Shown here piece after piece: positions 1 to 12,149 of a stretch of DNA of 64,000 bases (within the stretch, counting starts at the first letter, position 1; each line of letters begins with the position of its first letter). Source of the stretch: Boletus sp. NGJ. Lineage: Eukaryota; Basidiomycota; Agaricomycetes; Boletales; Boletaceae. Made by a program: the position numbers and the translations under genes. Below the pieces are notes generated by a model that saw nothing but the letters and a program-made list of their open reading frames with translations, was not told where the DNA came from and did not search any database. The stretch covers positions 186,001 to 250,000 of the forward strand of contig JAGTXK010000196.1 in the NCBI GenBank assembly GCA_019096195.1. Reading direction: 5' to 3'.

Positions 1-41
1 GACAGGACATAAGTCTTTTTATTGAAGGTGAAGTACAGACC

Positions 42-143
42 TCAGAGTACGTTTGCAAAATCTTCTTGTGTGTTCCAGGTGTCGTCTTCCGTACAAAGAG
101 TCGTCCCGAACATCCCACAGGCCTGATATTCGTTCATGTACTC
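42..143 (-). CDS. possible last exon of an unidentified minus-strand gene
   Basis: Read on the minus strand, a short open frame ends in a stop at 42-44. It carries a protein-like composition (YMNEYQACGMFGTT, then TEDDTWNTQEDFANVL) and has a plausible AG acceptor just upstream of its tyrosine codon. A second protein-like stretch on the same strand (residues HLADLDWCEPREDHITWKG) lies at about 390-480 and could be another exon. No family is recognised. The track of frames is too broken to build a gene, and the window edge removes any 3' context. This is a guess from composition only. Confidence 0.22.
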   Translation of the reverse strand, partial: EYMNEYQACGMFGTTLCTEDDTWNTQEDFANVL

Positions 144-514
144 CGGCAAGTTCCATTATTATCCGCGGAACGCTCGTGAGCGACGTTTGATGACGAGAAT
201 ACAGGCTTAGCCAATTTACCCTTACCGCGACAAGGTCCGCTACAAAGAACGCGATCGCTGGTTGAAGAAAGAAAAACAGGTTGAAGCGATATCCTTATCC
301 GAACCTCCGGAACGCTAGTTGTATGCATGACGTGATGGGGAGATTCTCTGATGTTGGATCAACTCAGACTGCACTTTCCCTTCCACGTTATATGGTCTTC
401 TCGGGGCTCACACCAATCAAGGTCGGCCAGATGCCTGGGGTTTTCTTGGCAGTACTGCGGTTACCCTGCATGGTCGCTTCCGTTGCTTGGGCGTGCGGAA
501 ATCTGAACAACTAA

Positions 515-1032
515 ACATGACTCACTTGATCGACTGCAGCTTCCATTGGAAGATGGATGATTAGCTGTAAAGCAGAAACCAGCAGGTTAGAAGGATGCAT
601 AAGTGGAAAAGACTCGGGATGAGGTGTATGTAACCTATACGGGAGCAACCACCAAAAGTCGGATACCTATGTGTTGGAGACTCAGATGGGATTCGGGACC
701 CTAATCGAGCTGCTACTGATCGCGTGATGTGTGAAACAGGCAGACACAGTGACTCCAAGTGGGAGTTGCGAATGTGTCCGCGGCTCGCCTCGGATCCGGC
801 AACTGGACCTTGTTAGACGATCAAGCTTTCATTCGCACCTCAATCCATCGGACAGACTAGTAGACATTGTCGCAGTCAACATCGTCCCGGAAACGTCGCG
901 AACTCAAGGGACCTCATTAACGAAGCGTCCCACTGACAAAATTACAACTCTTGGTATGACAAGAATTTTGGTATGCTCACTGCACCAATGAATGCGGAAG
1001 AGGATCGCGACCTATATTACATACATTTTGCT
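515..1032. other. intergenic, downstream of acetyl-CoA synthetase
   Basis: No open frame with recognisable protein content on either strand. It should hold the 3' untranslated region and terminator of the acetyl-CoA synthetase gene, which ends at 1033 on the minus strand. No polyadenylation signal can be called with confidence. Confidence 0.4.
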
Positions 1033-3458
1033 TCAGTTCTTTGTGTTACTCTCGGCGACTTTCGTCTTGATAGCATCGACGACGCCAGGCTCTGCGAGCG
1101 TGCTGAGATCACCAAGCTGATCACCCTCGCCAGCAACGATCTTGCGCATGATACGGCGCATGATCTAAATAAACTGTTGAATGGGTGCTCGATGGCGAGA
1201 ATGAAATAGCTCGCCTTTCCAGAGCGTGTCTTGGGAAGATCGCCAACAATGAAGACTTTTTTCGGTGCGGCGAAGGGTCCGATCACTTTGCGAACTTGAA
1301 GGACAAGCTCTTTGGAGAGAGCGGCTTCATCATTTGTATCATATGCGAATTCCCTAGATCAGCCCCAAATGAGTGCATGCGGCCGTGGGTGCCAGCAATA
1401 TACTCACGGTTTGAGAGTGACGAACGCGTACACCGCCTGACCAGTCAACTCATCGGCAGTGCCAATGACTGCGGTCTCGGCAACACCCTTGTGTAGGATG
1501 AGTGCGGATTCGATCTCAGCAGTCGAAAGACGATGCCCAGAAACGTTGATGACATCTATAATGACATCAACTCTTGCCAGCGACCTGGAAATACAATCAT
1601 CTCACCATCGATGCGACCCTTGATCCAGATATAACCATGTTCGTCACGTGCAGCGCCATCACCAGTGTAGAAAAACCCAGGGTAGGGCTGATTGAAAAGC
1701 TCGTCAGCACCTACATGGGTTTCTAGCTAGTAAACATACCTTCATGTAGGTCTCGAGGTATCTGTTATGGTCGTTCCACACTGAACGAGCAACAGAAGGC
1801 CAAGGGCGTTTAAGAACAAGGAGGCCTTCAACATTATTCCCCATCAACTCCTGTTGATTGGTGATTGAGAAATAAATCGGTAAATGCAATTAGTTTGACT
1901 CGCCTGTCCCGACACAGGATCAAGTATAACAGGTTCAATTCCAAAGAATGGAACAGTTGCTGACCCAGGTTTGGTCTCGATAGCTCCGGGGAAAGGCGTG
2001 ATTACAATGGATCCGGTTTCTGTCTGCCAGAAAGTATCCACGATTGCACATTGCTTGCGACCGACGTGTTCATTGTACCAGTGCCAGGCCTCGGGGTTGA
2101 TTGGCTCCCCAACACTTCCCAGTACACGAAGGGAACTGAGATCGTAGCCCTCGACGTGGTGTGCGCCAAGTCGACGAAGAAGTCGGATAGCTGTGGGAGC
2201 GGAGTAGAATTGGGTAAGTTGGTGCTTCTGCACGGTCTCCCAGTAACGAGAGGGAGTGGGGTATACGGGAGTGGACTCGAACACAGTGGTCGTTACACCG
2301 TTGGCAAGTGGTCCGTAAACAATATAAGTGTGACCAGTGATCCAACCAACATCAGCCATGCAAGCAAACTTGTCATCTGGGTGAACATCAAAGACGTATT
2401 TGACGGTCAAAGCGGCACCAAGCAAGTACCCGCCCGTGGTGTGGAGGACTCCCTTGGGTTTTCCCGTTGAACCGGAGGTCTGTGACGAAAGGACTTAGTA
2501 CAGATAGTGTGAGGTTGTGCACTTGCGCTCACGTAAAGGATAAACAACGGGTCTTCCGCAGCCATGATCTCAGGTGTGCAATAATTGGGGACTTTGGCGG
2601 TTTCTTCGTGCCACCACAAATCACGACCTGGAGTCCAGGGGACTTGGCTTCCAGTACGTTTAAGTACCAAGACGTGCTCGACGCATGGGCTTTCGTTGAG
2701 TGCAGCGTCTACTATCGCTTTGGTGGCAATGGCTTTCCCACCTCGGCGGCCTTCGTCGCTCGTAAGGAGGACGCGGGACCTGCAGTCAAGAATGCGGTCA
2801 CGAAGAGATTCCGAACTAAATCCGGCGAAGACAACAGAGTGTATGGCGCCAATCCGAGCGCAAGCGAGGAAAGCAGCGACGGCCTGCCAAGTCATGGGCA
2901 AGTATATGGAGACGGTATCTCCCTTTTTGACGCCGAGACGCTTGAGAACGTTCGCGACCGAGCAAACTTCACGAAGAAGTTCGGCATACGTGATGAGGCG
3001 ACCCTCTCCGGGTTCATCAGCCTCATAAATGATGGCAGTCTGGAGGGATCAGTGGTGAATTTACGACATCTGGAAAGATCATGAGTGGTGACATACTCTG
3101 TCGGGGTACTTGAGCGCCCATCGATCAACACAGTTATAGGAGGCATTCAAGCCCCCCTCCGGAAACCAGACGATGTCTCCTGATTCGAAGCCTCCGGCTC
3201 TGACATTTTGAAAGGGACGATCCCAGTGCAAAGTTTCTCGTGCAACCTAAGAACAACGATATTGATTCCTGATGGAGACAGATAGATTATCAGTGGAACA
3301 CATACCTTTGCCCACCATTCGTCAGAGTCCTCAGCGATAGTCAGTGCATGGGCAGCTGTGTGGGCGTCGATGTCGGGACCTAGATGAGGTGTCCTTGGGC
3401 CGTTTTTGAGACGGGGAGCAACAGGATGAGTTGGGACTGATTCAGTAGACTCAGCCAT
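1033..3458 (-). CDS. facA: acetyl-CoA synthetase (AMP-forming)
   Basis: Ligates acetate to CoA through an acetyl-adenylate, feeding acetate or ethanol carbon into acetyl-CoA in the cytosol and nucleus. The start ATG is at 3456-3458 ([17 protein letters not shown]), the stop at 1033-1035, in about eight exons separated by 45-70 bp introns. The first intron donor follows WWAK at 3306 and exon 2 resumes with [11 protein letters not shown] at 3246 in phase. Family marks in order: PDR...[26 protein letters not shown], the AMP-binding loop [11 protein letters not shown] (about 2445-2480), the [17 protein letters not shown] block, DTFWQTETG, and the C-terminal lid ending in [15 protein letters not shown], whose final SGK lysine is the catalytic and acetylatable residue of the family. 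Length and order match the full ACS family. The frame looks intact throughout. Its upstream region is the 1.37 kb gap to the next gene. Confidence 0.96.
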
Positions 3459-4832
3459 GATGATGGGGAAACGAAGGAGCGATTGATGTGGGTTGGCATC
3501 TGCTCGGCTTATATCCTAAATCCCGCACGCCCCTTTTCGGAACATGGTACACAGCCACACGTCGTTGCGAGGGTTCACGAGCAAGTTCCCTGAGGATCCG
3601 TGCCAGTTCGACGAGATGTGAACTACTGACAGGAATAGGCCAGCTCTATGTAGCTATGAGACTATCAAAGTTACAATCGGGAGGAAGGCGGGCACAATGC
3701 GGTTTACAGGGAGAAAAAACGGGCGAGAGCGCATGCCACGTCAAGCAAGCGATCATTAATAAGGACTCGGTTATCTATATGGATCACACGGCGAGATCTC
3801 TGTATATAACCCAAGCTAGCATCGGATCAGAACAAAACAACCCTCAGACAAGACAGTGCGGCGGAAAAGTCAATAGAGGTCGATAAGCTGCAACGGGTCA
3901 AAACAGGCGCATTCAATTAAACATGCTTCTTCTCATCACGGATCATCTGATCTGAATCACTGGCGCGAAATCAAGCCTTTCTGGTCTGCCAAGCCCTCCA
4001 CTGGGGTATAAGACGGGGAAATTGGTTGCCGATCATCAAAATGAGCTTCTCAGTGGCCAAGCAACACAGAGGCTATCGCAAGACAAAATTGCTCTCTAGC
4101 TCAGTTGTCTGTCACTGATAATACTTGCTTTAATATTGTGGGGTGCGTCGTATGGATTCTCGGACTTTGAAGTTTGAACTGCGACCTCAGCACCTAGCTA
4201 CTCAAAGTCGTGCACCATTTTACTCAGTGAGGTGAGTGCGCTGATAGATCCAAAGTACGTTTACGTTCTTCGCGAGGCGAGTTTGATGGGGTTGTGGTAT
4301 GTATCTGGCTTCAAATTCGTCCACCCGAAGTGCCGAGAATAAAACGTTGAGCCAACGTCACATCTGATAGGCAGTATGTCAGTTCAACGTAGGTCGAATC
4401 ACCTAGTAAAGCGTGCCGTGGCGCGACACGCGTCTTCAATGTTCACATGCACAAGTGAGTCTCTGTTTATCTGGGGATCCGATGTTCTACAGCTACTGAT
4501 TCAAATATGCCGATCTAAGTATCGACATGGATAGGACTCGAATACTTTTAGGCTGCCATCTTCATCTCGCGACTCATTCGAGAAGTGTTTGGAACATGAG
4601 CACTTTTTTCCCCTTGACGTACTGTATGTCTAGCCGAGGATTTCCATTCCCGTTGAGCACTTCGGCCCCACAATTCAGTGATACCAAGTGAACGCACCAG
4701 GGACGATAAGCTCCACCATCACAGTCTCTATGCTTCATGGGAACATAGTCCCTATAATGCATGCCTCTGTTTGATCGCTGGTGTGCTCTTGATTCCTCTA
4801 TCTCATTCACACCTGGCTAAGGGCTGGACAGT
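3459..4832. promoter_or_regulatory. intergenic region, divergent upstream of facA and of the 4833 gene
   Basis: About 1.37 kb between two divergently transcribed genes, so it should carry both promoters. An open frame at 3488-3886 has no family resemblance and sits where the ACS 5' region should be. TATA-like stretches occur at 3797-3810. No specific operator can be supported from sequence alone. Confidence 0.45.
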
Positions 4833-6283
4833 ATGCAGTCCAGCTTCTTAAAGAGACTGCTAGCGTCTTTAGCTCTCGTATCTTTCACTAGGGCAGACTA
4901 CTATGTCGACGATCAAAACTATACCTCTCTACTTTATTCAGAAAGCGGGTGCAAAATGGGGACCCTTCCAGGAGGGTCACGAAACACTTTCTTTCACCTT
5001 TGCGAACGGTACGATAATGACCACCGTCAATGCATCTCAATGCTTCAATTACACATAGTGAGTTTCATGTTCACCGCCGATTCGATATTCGAACTAAGCG
5101 CCGCACAGCACTTGTGAGTACCGTGGACGTACGGGAAGATCACAAGCTTATCCTTCTGTACAGATGCGGCATGTACCATCGCCGATAACTGCCAGGTACA
5201 GATCCCATTCCTTTGTAGGTGTGCCAGTGCTTGCAGTATATGTCAACTCGGGGCCTCACGATATTCTTGCAGGGTCTGGTATCACCATATATGTTCTTCA
5301 GGCCGGCCCACAGGGTATGAACGCAAGTGTTACCATCGACGGAGGGTCCCCAACATATAACTCTCTGCCTGCCCCTCCTGGACCAAACTTCTACATTCCG
5401 AACGTCACTCTGTTCAGCATTCAGGGGATGACCACCGGAAATCATACTGCAACCATGACTGTACAAAATTGGGACAATATCTTTAGCGGGATGATGTTCG
5501 ATTACGCGGCAATCAACCAGACGATCGTTTCACCCACAACGACTGCTTCTGCGACATCGTCCACTGCAGCCTCAACCACGTCGAGTCACACAGCAGCGCC
5601 TTCTTCCAACTCGACGTAAGCAGTTTCCGGCTTGCCCCACTGATATTAATTCTTGTAACAGGACAAATATTGGCGCGATCGTCGGCGGCGTCCTTGGGGG
5701 GTCTGGTAGCTCTTTGTGCCGTCCTCGCAATCTTCTACCTCCGTCGGAGGCGCCGTCACAAACCTCAACGGTTGAGCATGGACCTGAACGCCGAGCCAAA
5801 GACAGAGCCCTTCTTCTCTGCAGATTCGCTCTACCAGCAGCCCTGCTACCACCACAGCAGGGCCGCACACAGGTGTCTCGGGACGTCTGACAACCGAGAA
5901 TCTGGTGACGGGCGCTGTCAGCACACTCGCACCGCCCCCAATCGACGAGCTCGGGTTCGTCTCGCCCCGAGAAATCCCAATTGGGGATCACGAACCCGAA
6001 CCAGAGCGCGAGTCATGTCGCCGCTGGCACAACTACTGGCACGTGGGCTGGTTCGTCGAGCACATACGCCCCTGGCTCGTCGGACACGTCTCGCGCTCGG
6101 ATACAGCAGACGAACGCAATGCTTTCGGATGACCAGGCTGATTTCGTGAATAACTTGTATGCCAATAACGTACCTGCCGGGGCGATCGCGCGGGTGATCG
6201 AGAGGATGATGGCTGGGGAGCGAGAACCTGCGGTGGACGGGTACGGGTCCCTTCCGCCACCTAGCTATAATCATGCTGGATGA
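4833..6283 (+). CDS. Ser/Thr-rich single-pass membrane protein with conserved basidiomycete tail, frameshifted as assembled
   Basis: Unnamed family. Starts MQSSFLKRLLASLALVSF, a signal peptide with likely cleavage after TRA. A secreted domain follows (KWGPFQEGHETLSFTF; TIADNCQVQIPF; ITIYVLQAGPQGMNASVTID; HTATMTVQNWDN), then a T/S-rich stalk (TTTASATSSTAASTTSS), a transmembrane helix (IGAIVGGVLGG then LVALCAVLAIFYL), a basic stop-transfer RRRRRH, and a cytosolic tail ending in LSDDQADFVNNLYANNVP and PPPSYNHAG. Introns lie at about 5059-5162 and 5618-5661. The frame changes five times, always as if one base were extra: GGG at 4947-4949, about 5207-5214, G6 at 5696-5701, about 5815-5830 and GGGG at 5983-5986. 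Dropping one base at each restores the family-like reading, so either the gene has decayed recently or the assembly has homopolymer errors. Function unknown; probably a cell-surface sensor or receptor-like protein. Confidence 0.7.
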
Positions 6284-6682
6284 GTAGGAGGGGGGTTATC
6301 TTTTTGGTATGGTGGGTATGCTCGCTTCCTCTGTTAGTATGGTATGTATTGTATCGTGATTCATTCATCCTTATATTATAACCGTTGGCACGATGAACTT
6401 GGAATGACATGACCAGTCAGTCTTATGAGTCTTGAACTTGCCATGATTCTTCCCGGGCATACTCACCCTTCAAGTACTCGAAAATCGGGAGATGAACGTG
6501 TGGGACATGACTACAGGTGAAGAATCAAGATCAAGCTTCCCTTGTTGATTGTCAGGGTGTGTACAGAGATGTAGAAAGTGCAACGACAACAAATGCAAGA
6601 AACAGAGGAAGAGATAGAAAGGGAAAAAATATTAGCATACAAACAAGAAGTAGAGATAAATAGATGGACGACGCATACCCCC
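6284..6682. other. short intergenic gap between convergent genes
   Basis: About 400 bp between the 3' ends of two convergent genes. It contains only untranslated-region-like AT-rich sequence and no supported feature. Confidence 0.4.
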
Positions 6683-8017
6683 TCACGACTCGTGCAACTC
6701 AATCTCTTCTCGCCTGTCCCTCGTCGCCACATCCGCATCCACGTCTACATTCACAACTACAGCCACCTGCCCGGATGAGTCCTGCTTCGATGCAAGCTCC
6801 AACGTATGTGTGCCGGCCGTCTGCGAATAAGACATGTCCGACGCGAACTGAATATCGGTGAACCGCGCGAAGCGAATATCCCGATCGTCATTAACGGTCG
6901 AGGAGGCCACCGACGATCCACTGCTGATCCACCCCTTTCCCTGGGCTTCTCTATAAACGATCAACAACGGTGCAATCAACTAGGCACCCGCAGCCGAAGC
7001 GAAATGAGCACAAAAATCATTGCCCCAATCCCACCATCAGATCGGGAGGCGATTGAGCGGCTTACCTGAGCTTCCCCGAGGACTTGTAGAAACGTGTAGG
7101 AAACGGGACGGTTCAACGCAAACGGGATCAGGAACAGGAGTGAAAAGGTGGCATAGATCGCTGCGGACTCGACGAGCACCGCGATGACCGACGTACGCTC
7201 GATCGCATGACCTGGCCCGAGTAGTTGGACCATGGTGCGTCGGTAGACCATCAATCGAATGACGATGAGAAGCGTTACGACAATATTGATAGCGAGGGAG
7301 ACACAAAAGTAAGGAAAGGTCCAATTGATGGTCCGACCGGCGTTGACATAAGGCGAGGAGGATGGCGAGGAGACTTGCAAGAGGAAAAACACGCCTAGGA
7401 CTGTGAGGGGCGTGAGGCCTTAGGTTAGAAGACCTCCAATGTGGGTATGGACGAGTCACGATACTTGCCATATGATGCAAGTTGCATGAGACCCGTGATG
7501 GCGAAAACGATGCGCCACGAGAGAACGCCGAAATCTCTATAGATGATGACACACCGCCAGACCTAATACAAACCCCGTCATCACGATGGGTGTGTCAGCA
7601 CGCCTGTGAAAATCCAACGCCGACCAAAGGCCGCACCAGCAACGAGTCGGCGAGCCAATTCGCAAGGACGTATGATACATTGCTGATCTCATCCACCCCG
7701 ATGGAAAACATCTTTTGCTCATACGCGCTCGGACCTCCGGGAAACCCACGAAAGTTGATGAACGCCAGTTGCGTGAACTTGGAGTTGGACGCAAGGAAAA
7801 GGGATCCGAACACGAACTGGACGCAGACATAGAGGAGAAAGAAGAGGTTTCGTCCACGACTCGGATCCTTGCGTTTGAGTTGATTCCAGAGGGCGCTAAA
7901 GCAGAGCCAGAAAAGGGACATGACGATCCCGTAGCCCGTTCCAGTGATGAGTGCACCAGCGAGCCATGCTTGTTCTGAGATGAGCTGGGCTGGAGACTCG
8001 TCTGGGGTGTAGGACAT
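6683..8017 (-). CDS. multi-pass membrane protein, basidiomycete family of unknown function
   Basis: Start at 8015-8017 (MSYTPDESPAQLISEQAW). The protein then runs through hydrophobic helices: LAGALITGTGYGIVMSLFWL, FFLLYVCVQFVFGSLFLAS, ISNVSYVLANWLADSLLV, FPYFCVSLAINIVVTLLIVI and ESAAIYATFSLLFLIPFAL, and ends in a polar tail (SSGSSVASSTVNDDRDIRF ... REEIELHES). At least three introns separate the exons (near 7600, 7400-7470 and 6980-7065). The layout of about seven helices with a cytosolic C-terminus is that of a widespread family of uncharacterised Agaricomycete integral membrane proteins. No catalytic motif or ligand signature is visible, so a receptor-like role is only a guess. An uninterrupted C16 tract lies six bases before the start on the coding strand. 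Confidence 0.72.
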
Positions 8018-8023
8018 GTGTGA

Positions 8024-8039
8024 GGGGGGGGGGGGGGGG
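8024..8039. repeat. G16 homopolymer tract
   Basis: Sixteen consecutive G on the plus strand, which is C16 in the 5' leader of the minus-strand membrane-protein gene, six bases before its ATG. Such tracts change length readily and are hard to sequence, so the true length is uncertain. Confidence 0.9.
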
Positions 8040-8919
8040 TAGGACAGCCCGCCCTTTGTGGAAGGCGTCAGGCTAAGGATGGAGGTATGCAATCCGTGAC
8101 TGCAAAACAATAGAATAGGACCAAGAAATTTGACGCGGGGTGTGCAAAGTCGTGCACCGAAAACGCTCTCGGCAGAATTCAATGATACTCCAAATCGGTA
8201 TTAACTACTCCCAGCGACTCATCACATGATCAGATGCGGCGATCCCATTCATCGCTCGGAAATGCGATTTTTATAACTCCTCCAACGCGGGCGCACATAC
8301 CTGGGGTGTGATCTTGATTCACATGCCTATCTTATCCTCCAATTTTGAGGTATCGTAGTTCCTGGAGATGACCAAAAACGTTGGTGGAAATCGAATTGTC
8401 TAGAGGCAAAGCGAGTAGTTCGAACAGCCATCGCCGTTGGTCACATCGACCACTGGGGAAAATATTAATCGAGGGCGCGTGGTCGCCGGTCGTGCAGGAC
8501 GTTTTCGGCCGCTTCATGAGAGTCTGTGGTGCGAACATGAGGACGTGCACCAGTGACTGCAAGGAGTAGCCGTATCTGGCCGGCTCGCCCGTGTCGATCG
8601 CCATGAGGGATGGAAGCGTACTGGTTACACGTCGCGTAAATGTTTGCCAGATCGAGCCAGCCACTTCGGGGGCGGTCGAAGTAGTACGAGAGTTTGTGAC
8701 TTGTATGAGAATACGTGTACTCAATCACACTGGCCTGCATACCGCGTTGGTAGCACCCGTCTCCAAAGCTCAGTACGATGTTTGAGAGCAATAAGATCTG
8801 GCGTTTCTGTGACTTCTATGTGGATGTCAGTGACAGTCTACGTATGGTGAACCAAGAACTTGTCGTTGGGCCTCCGAAGGTCATGCTGGGGTTAACGAGG
8901 CATTTGTGAGAGCAAAACC
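8040..8919. other. no recognisable gene
   Basis: Overlapping open frames occur on both strands at about 8330-8850 (for example a minus frame with LDLANIYATCNQYASIPHGD). None matches a family I recognise and none shows clear exon signals. It could hold remnants of an old gene. The promoter of the 8017 gene should lie in its first few hundred bases. Confidence 0.35.
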
Positions 8920-11880
8920 GTTCGAGCCCCGGAGAGACGCGTACATATGTCTGCGACATCCACTGGTCCGACGTCTATTGCAGCAAGCACGAGAACGCCA
9001 AGGCAATGTGAACGTGATGTGGCCCGAGCTCGGGTGGCGAACTGACATACATTCATCTCCCATCCTGTGAAAAAACGTTCATCTTGGGTATGAACGCCAC
9101 CTAGTCGAGAGCGTCCTGGAATGCATATATGTTTTGTGCGCGATATGTCACGAGTGGGTCAAATGCGCATCGTACACTGGAAAATTGTGGAAATGAATCC
9201 TGCAAGCAAAATATAACGAACACTCGTAAGTCCCCAGGTAAGACTGCCCTTGGCAACAACGCAAGGTTTTGCCGATGTTGACCTCGGATTGCCTGGCCGT
9301 TGAAACGAGGTCACTTGGCTAGATCCGTGTAAGGATAAGCGCCAAAGACACAAGGCACCTGCAACCCATATTGAGAATGAGGAAGTGTGTCTATACAGCA
9401 TCCTCGCACACCACGAGCAAACCAAAACACTTTGTTCTTTCACTCTTCAAACTACGAACTGTGCACCATCAGTGAGGATGTCATCGACAAAAACCAGTGC
9501 GGTACTGACAATTCAGCAAGACCCAACAATGATACTGGACACCGGTCGCTCTAGTGCGGTTTTGGCAGTCGCATTCCACCCTGACGGAAAGCATGTTTTG
9601 GGTGGGGGAAATGGTACAATTCGACTGTGGCGACTTGAAGACGGTCAAGCGGTAGGAGAGCAAACGGGAATGGACTTCAATGCAATATCTGTGTCGAAGG
9701 ATGACGCGGACGAGTGGATAGTGCTTGGGACTCGCGGAGGGGCAAGTGTGTGGGACACGAAGATGAATGAAAAGGTCATCGACATACAGGATATAACCTT
9801 GGTGTTTGCGGTCGACGTTTCTCCAGATTCGACCAGGTTTGCCGCTGGGACTTTACACAACGAAGCGATCATCTGGAGCATTAGGGCTGGGGAGCGACTC
9901 GTTGGGCCGCTGCTACATGACAATGATGTTAATGGAATCAAATTCTCGCCGAATGGCGAGCGCATCGCTACTGCCTGTGATGGTGGTTCCATCCGCATCT
10001 TTGACAGTCACAACGGTGACGAGCTCATCACCATCAAGACAATCTCACCTTCAACCGGCTCGACGAGCACTCCGCTTGCGTGGTCAAACGATGGGAAGCA
10101 AATCTTCGCTGCGTCTAAGGACAAGAAAGTCAAGTCATTCAATGTCTCTACGGGGTTCCAGCTCGCCGAATCGCAAATTCTCAGTGATGATGGTGTCCTC
10201 TCTGTCGCTCTAGCCGGCAACGGCAAATTCATTGCTACCTATGCATTGCCACGTTCCATTATGTTCCTGGACCCATCGACTCTCTCTCGCATTGGCCCTG
10301 TCATCGAGGACAGCGAAGACATAAAGTCAATCGCTCTCTCTCTGGATGGTAGCTACCTAGCGACTGGACGAAGCGATGGGAAAATCACTGTGCGTAACCT
10401 TGGGAGTATTCTCCCGGACACGTATGGCCCTTTCCATGTAAGCATTTATCCATTCATGATGTTGGCATCTTGGATAAGCCCCATCCCGTCTCCCACATTG
10501 ACACATTGCGTTAGACACCTACGGAGCAACCTTCGATCTCGGGTGGACGTGACAACAAACCACTCGAGTCTACCTCGGTAGAATGTTTTCCGTTCCGTCG
10601 CCAAAACGAGTTGTGCTGACTTCCTTATTGTGCATTAGGAAGAACCTGGAAAATCCAGTTCAGTCAAGTCCGAGATCCACACCAATGACGGTGGCGGTGA
10701 CCTCCTCGAGGTATCACTTTGTTCATTCCTCCCTCAATTCGAGTTCTCACAATGGCATAGGTCGAGGAGCCATCGAATGTGCCCGTTCCTCAGTTCGATT
10801 ACGACGATGTTGGTGATCATTACGCTTTTCTCTTTTCCCGTGTTGACCCTGTTGGAGGCACCGTCACTGGTATCCTCTGTCAATTCTCGTGAGGACGAGG
10901 TACCGCCACTTGGCCCATCCCACGTTGTACCACAATCGTCAGAAATCCCACCGGTGACCTCCCCTACAGAGGTACATCCACAGGGACATCATAACGTTGT
11001 CGAGTCCGAGTCATCTCAGGGCCACCGATCATTTAAAAGATGGCTCCAGACAACCATCAGGAGGAGCAAGAAGGACCCGGGTTTACATGAGCCCGGTCGA
11101 CGTTCTGGAAAATCGCGTCGGCCTGCTGCTACTGATCGTCGATCTCCTTCCCAGTCACCAGAAAGAGTGGATGACACCAATGAGGGGATTTCGCACATGG
11201 CTGCAACTCGACGTGTCCCAGTGAGTCCTTTATAAACGATCCAATGCAGTGTGTCCAACAGATTATCTTAGCGAGCGGTCGCGAAACCTGTTGTAAAACG
11301 ACAGGTTGGTTGTTCCTCGACTTTATATGCCGGGACTCATCATCAGGCATTGCAGCCCAAATCGAATGCCAAAGCTATGAGTCCCAGACATCGGAATAAA
11401 AATGCTTCTCACAGTGGAAAGCGTCCCGCAGGTGCAACGGAAGCAAGCGCAGTGGGTCCTTTTCTATTATCATGCCAGTGGACCATATCATGTTACCTTA
11501 TTTTCCTATCAGGCCCAACAGGTGAACGATTCATCTGCACCCACCACCGGCACGGTCCGTGTATCGGTGCGTGTCGTTCCTCCCAGTTACATATTGGACT
11601 CACATTGGATGACATTAGCGAGAGTCAGACAAGGCTATCCTTTCGATCGCATTACCCGGGTGGATGTGTTTTGGCTCAAGTGGTACCGGAGATGGAACGC
11701 ATTGACCCAGGTGATTCGATGCAATACCATTCCAAATCTTGTGTATCTGGACGCATTCGTGTCGCCGCGCCGCACTGTTGGTAGCATAGCCCATTCATGA
11801 TCGAGCTCGCTGGGATATTCACTTCACGGTCACTGCTCATGAGAAAGTCTAAACGTACGCGAAGGTTGGGATTGGAGGAC
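8920..11880 (+). repeat. tandem duplication, unit 1 (WD40 gene plus about 550 bp upstream)
   Basis: This stretch aligns by eye with 12150-15030 over its whole length. Shared landmarks include 'gtcacgagtg' upstream (9149 / 12366), the leader before the ATG (cttgttctctcactt-like), the WD40 exons, the intron-rich 3' part and the end block 'atgatcgagctcgctggga' at about 11797 and 14952. The copies differ by many substitutions and small indels, so the duplication is not recent. Confidence 0.8.
9478..11784 (+). CDS. WD40-repeat protein, copy 1 (intact-looking)
   Basis: Start at 9478 (MSSTKTSAVLTIQQDPTMIL). The first long exon encodes seven WD40-type blades without interruption: HPDGKHVLGGGNGTIRLWRL, RGGASVWDTKMNEKV, VSPDSTRFAAGTLHNEAIIW, FSPNGERIATACDGGSIRIF, WSNDGKQIFAASKDKKVKSF, NGKFIATYALPRSIMFL and LDGSYLATGRSDGKITVRNL. 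An intron begins after YGPFH (donor about 10440). Several small exons follow: TPTEQPSISGGRDNKPL, EEPGKSSSVKSEIHTNDG and VEEPSNVPVPQFDYDD. Then comes a Ser/Pro-rich linker and a basic stretch (FKRWLQTTIRRSKKDPG). The last exons are hard to place; the frame I follow ends at 11784 and another at 11800. A propeller like this is a protein-binding scaffold; partner and location cannot be read from it. Paralogues: 12676 copy and inverted 3' half at 15478-16600. Confidence 0.78.
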
Positions 11881-12149
11881 AAGCTCTACTTGGTTTTAGG
11901 ACATCAAATTCCACGTACTACTTAGTGTGAGCATGCAAGACCATGCATGGGTGATTGCCCCTTGTGATCAGCAACTCGCTCTGATGCGGCCACTGGTTCC
12001 AGGGCCACCTTCCACACCGAGATTCGATCCTCTCTGGCGACAACACCGACAAAAAGGTCCTAGGGAACATTGACCATTTATTCAACCGTCTCTGATCATC
12101 GCAAACAACCTTTCGGGATCAACACGTTCAGATGACTTGAGCTCCTCGC

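Noticed and set aside
2467-3084. Long plus-strand open frame of about 205 codons
   Set aside because: It is the shadow of the acetyl-CoA synthetase exons on the opposite strand, which carry the conserved motifs.
3488-3886. 132-codon plus-strand frame
   Set aside because: No family resemblance, lies in the upstream region of facA and lacks splice or start context.
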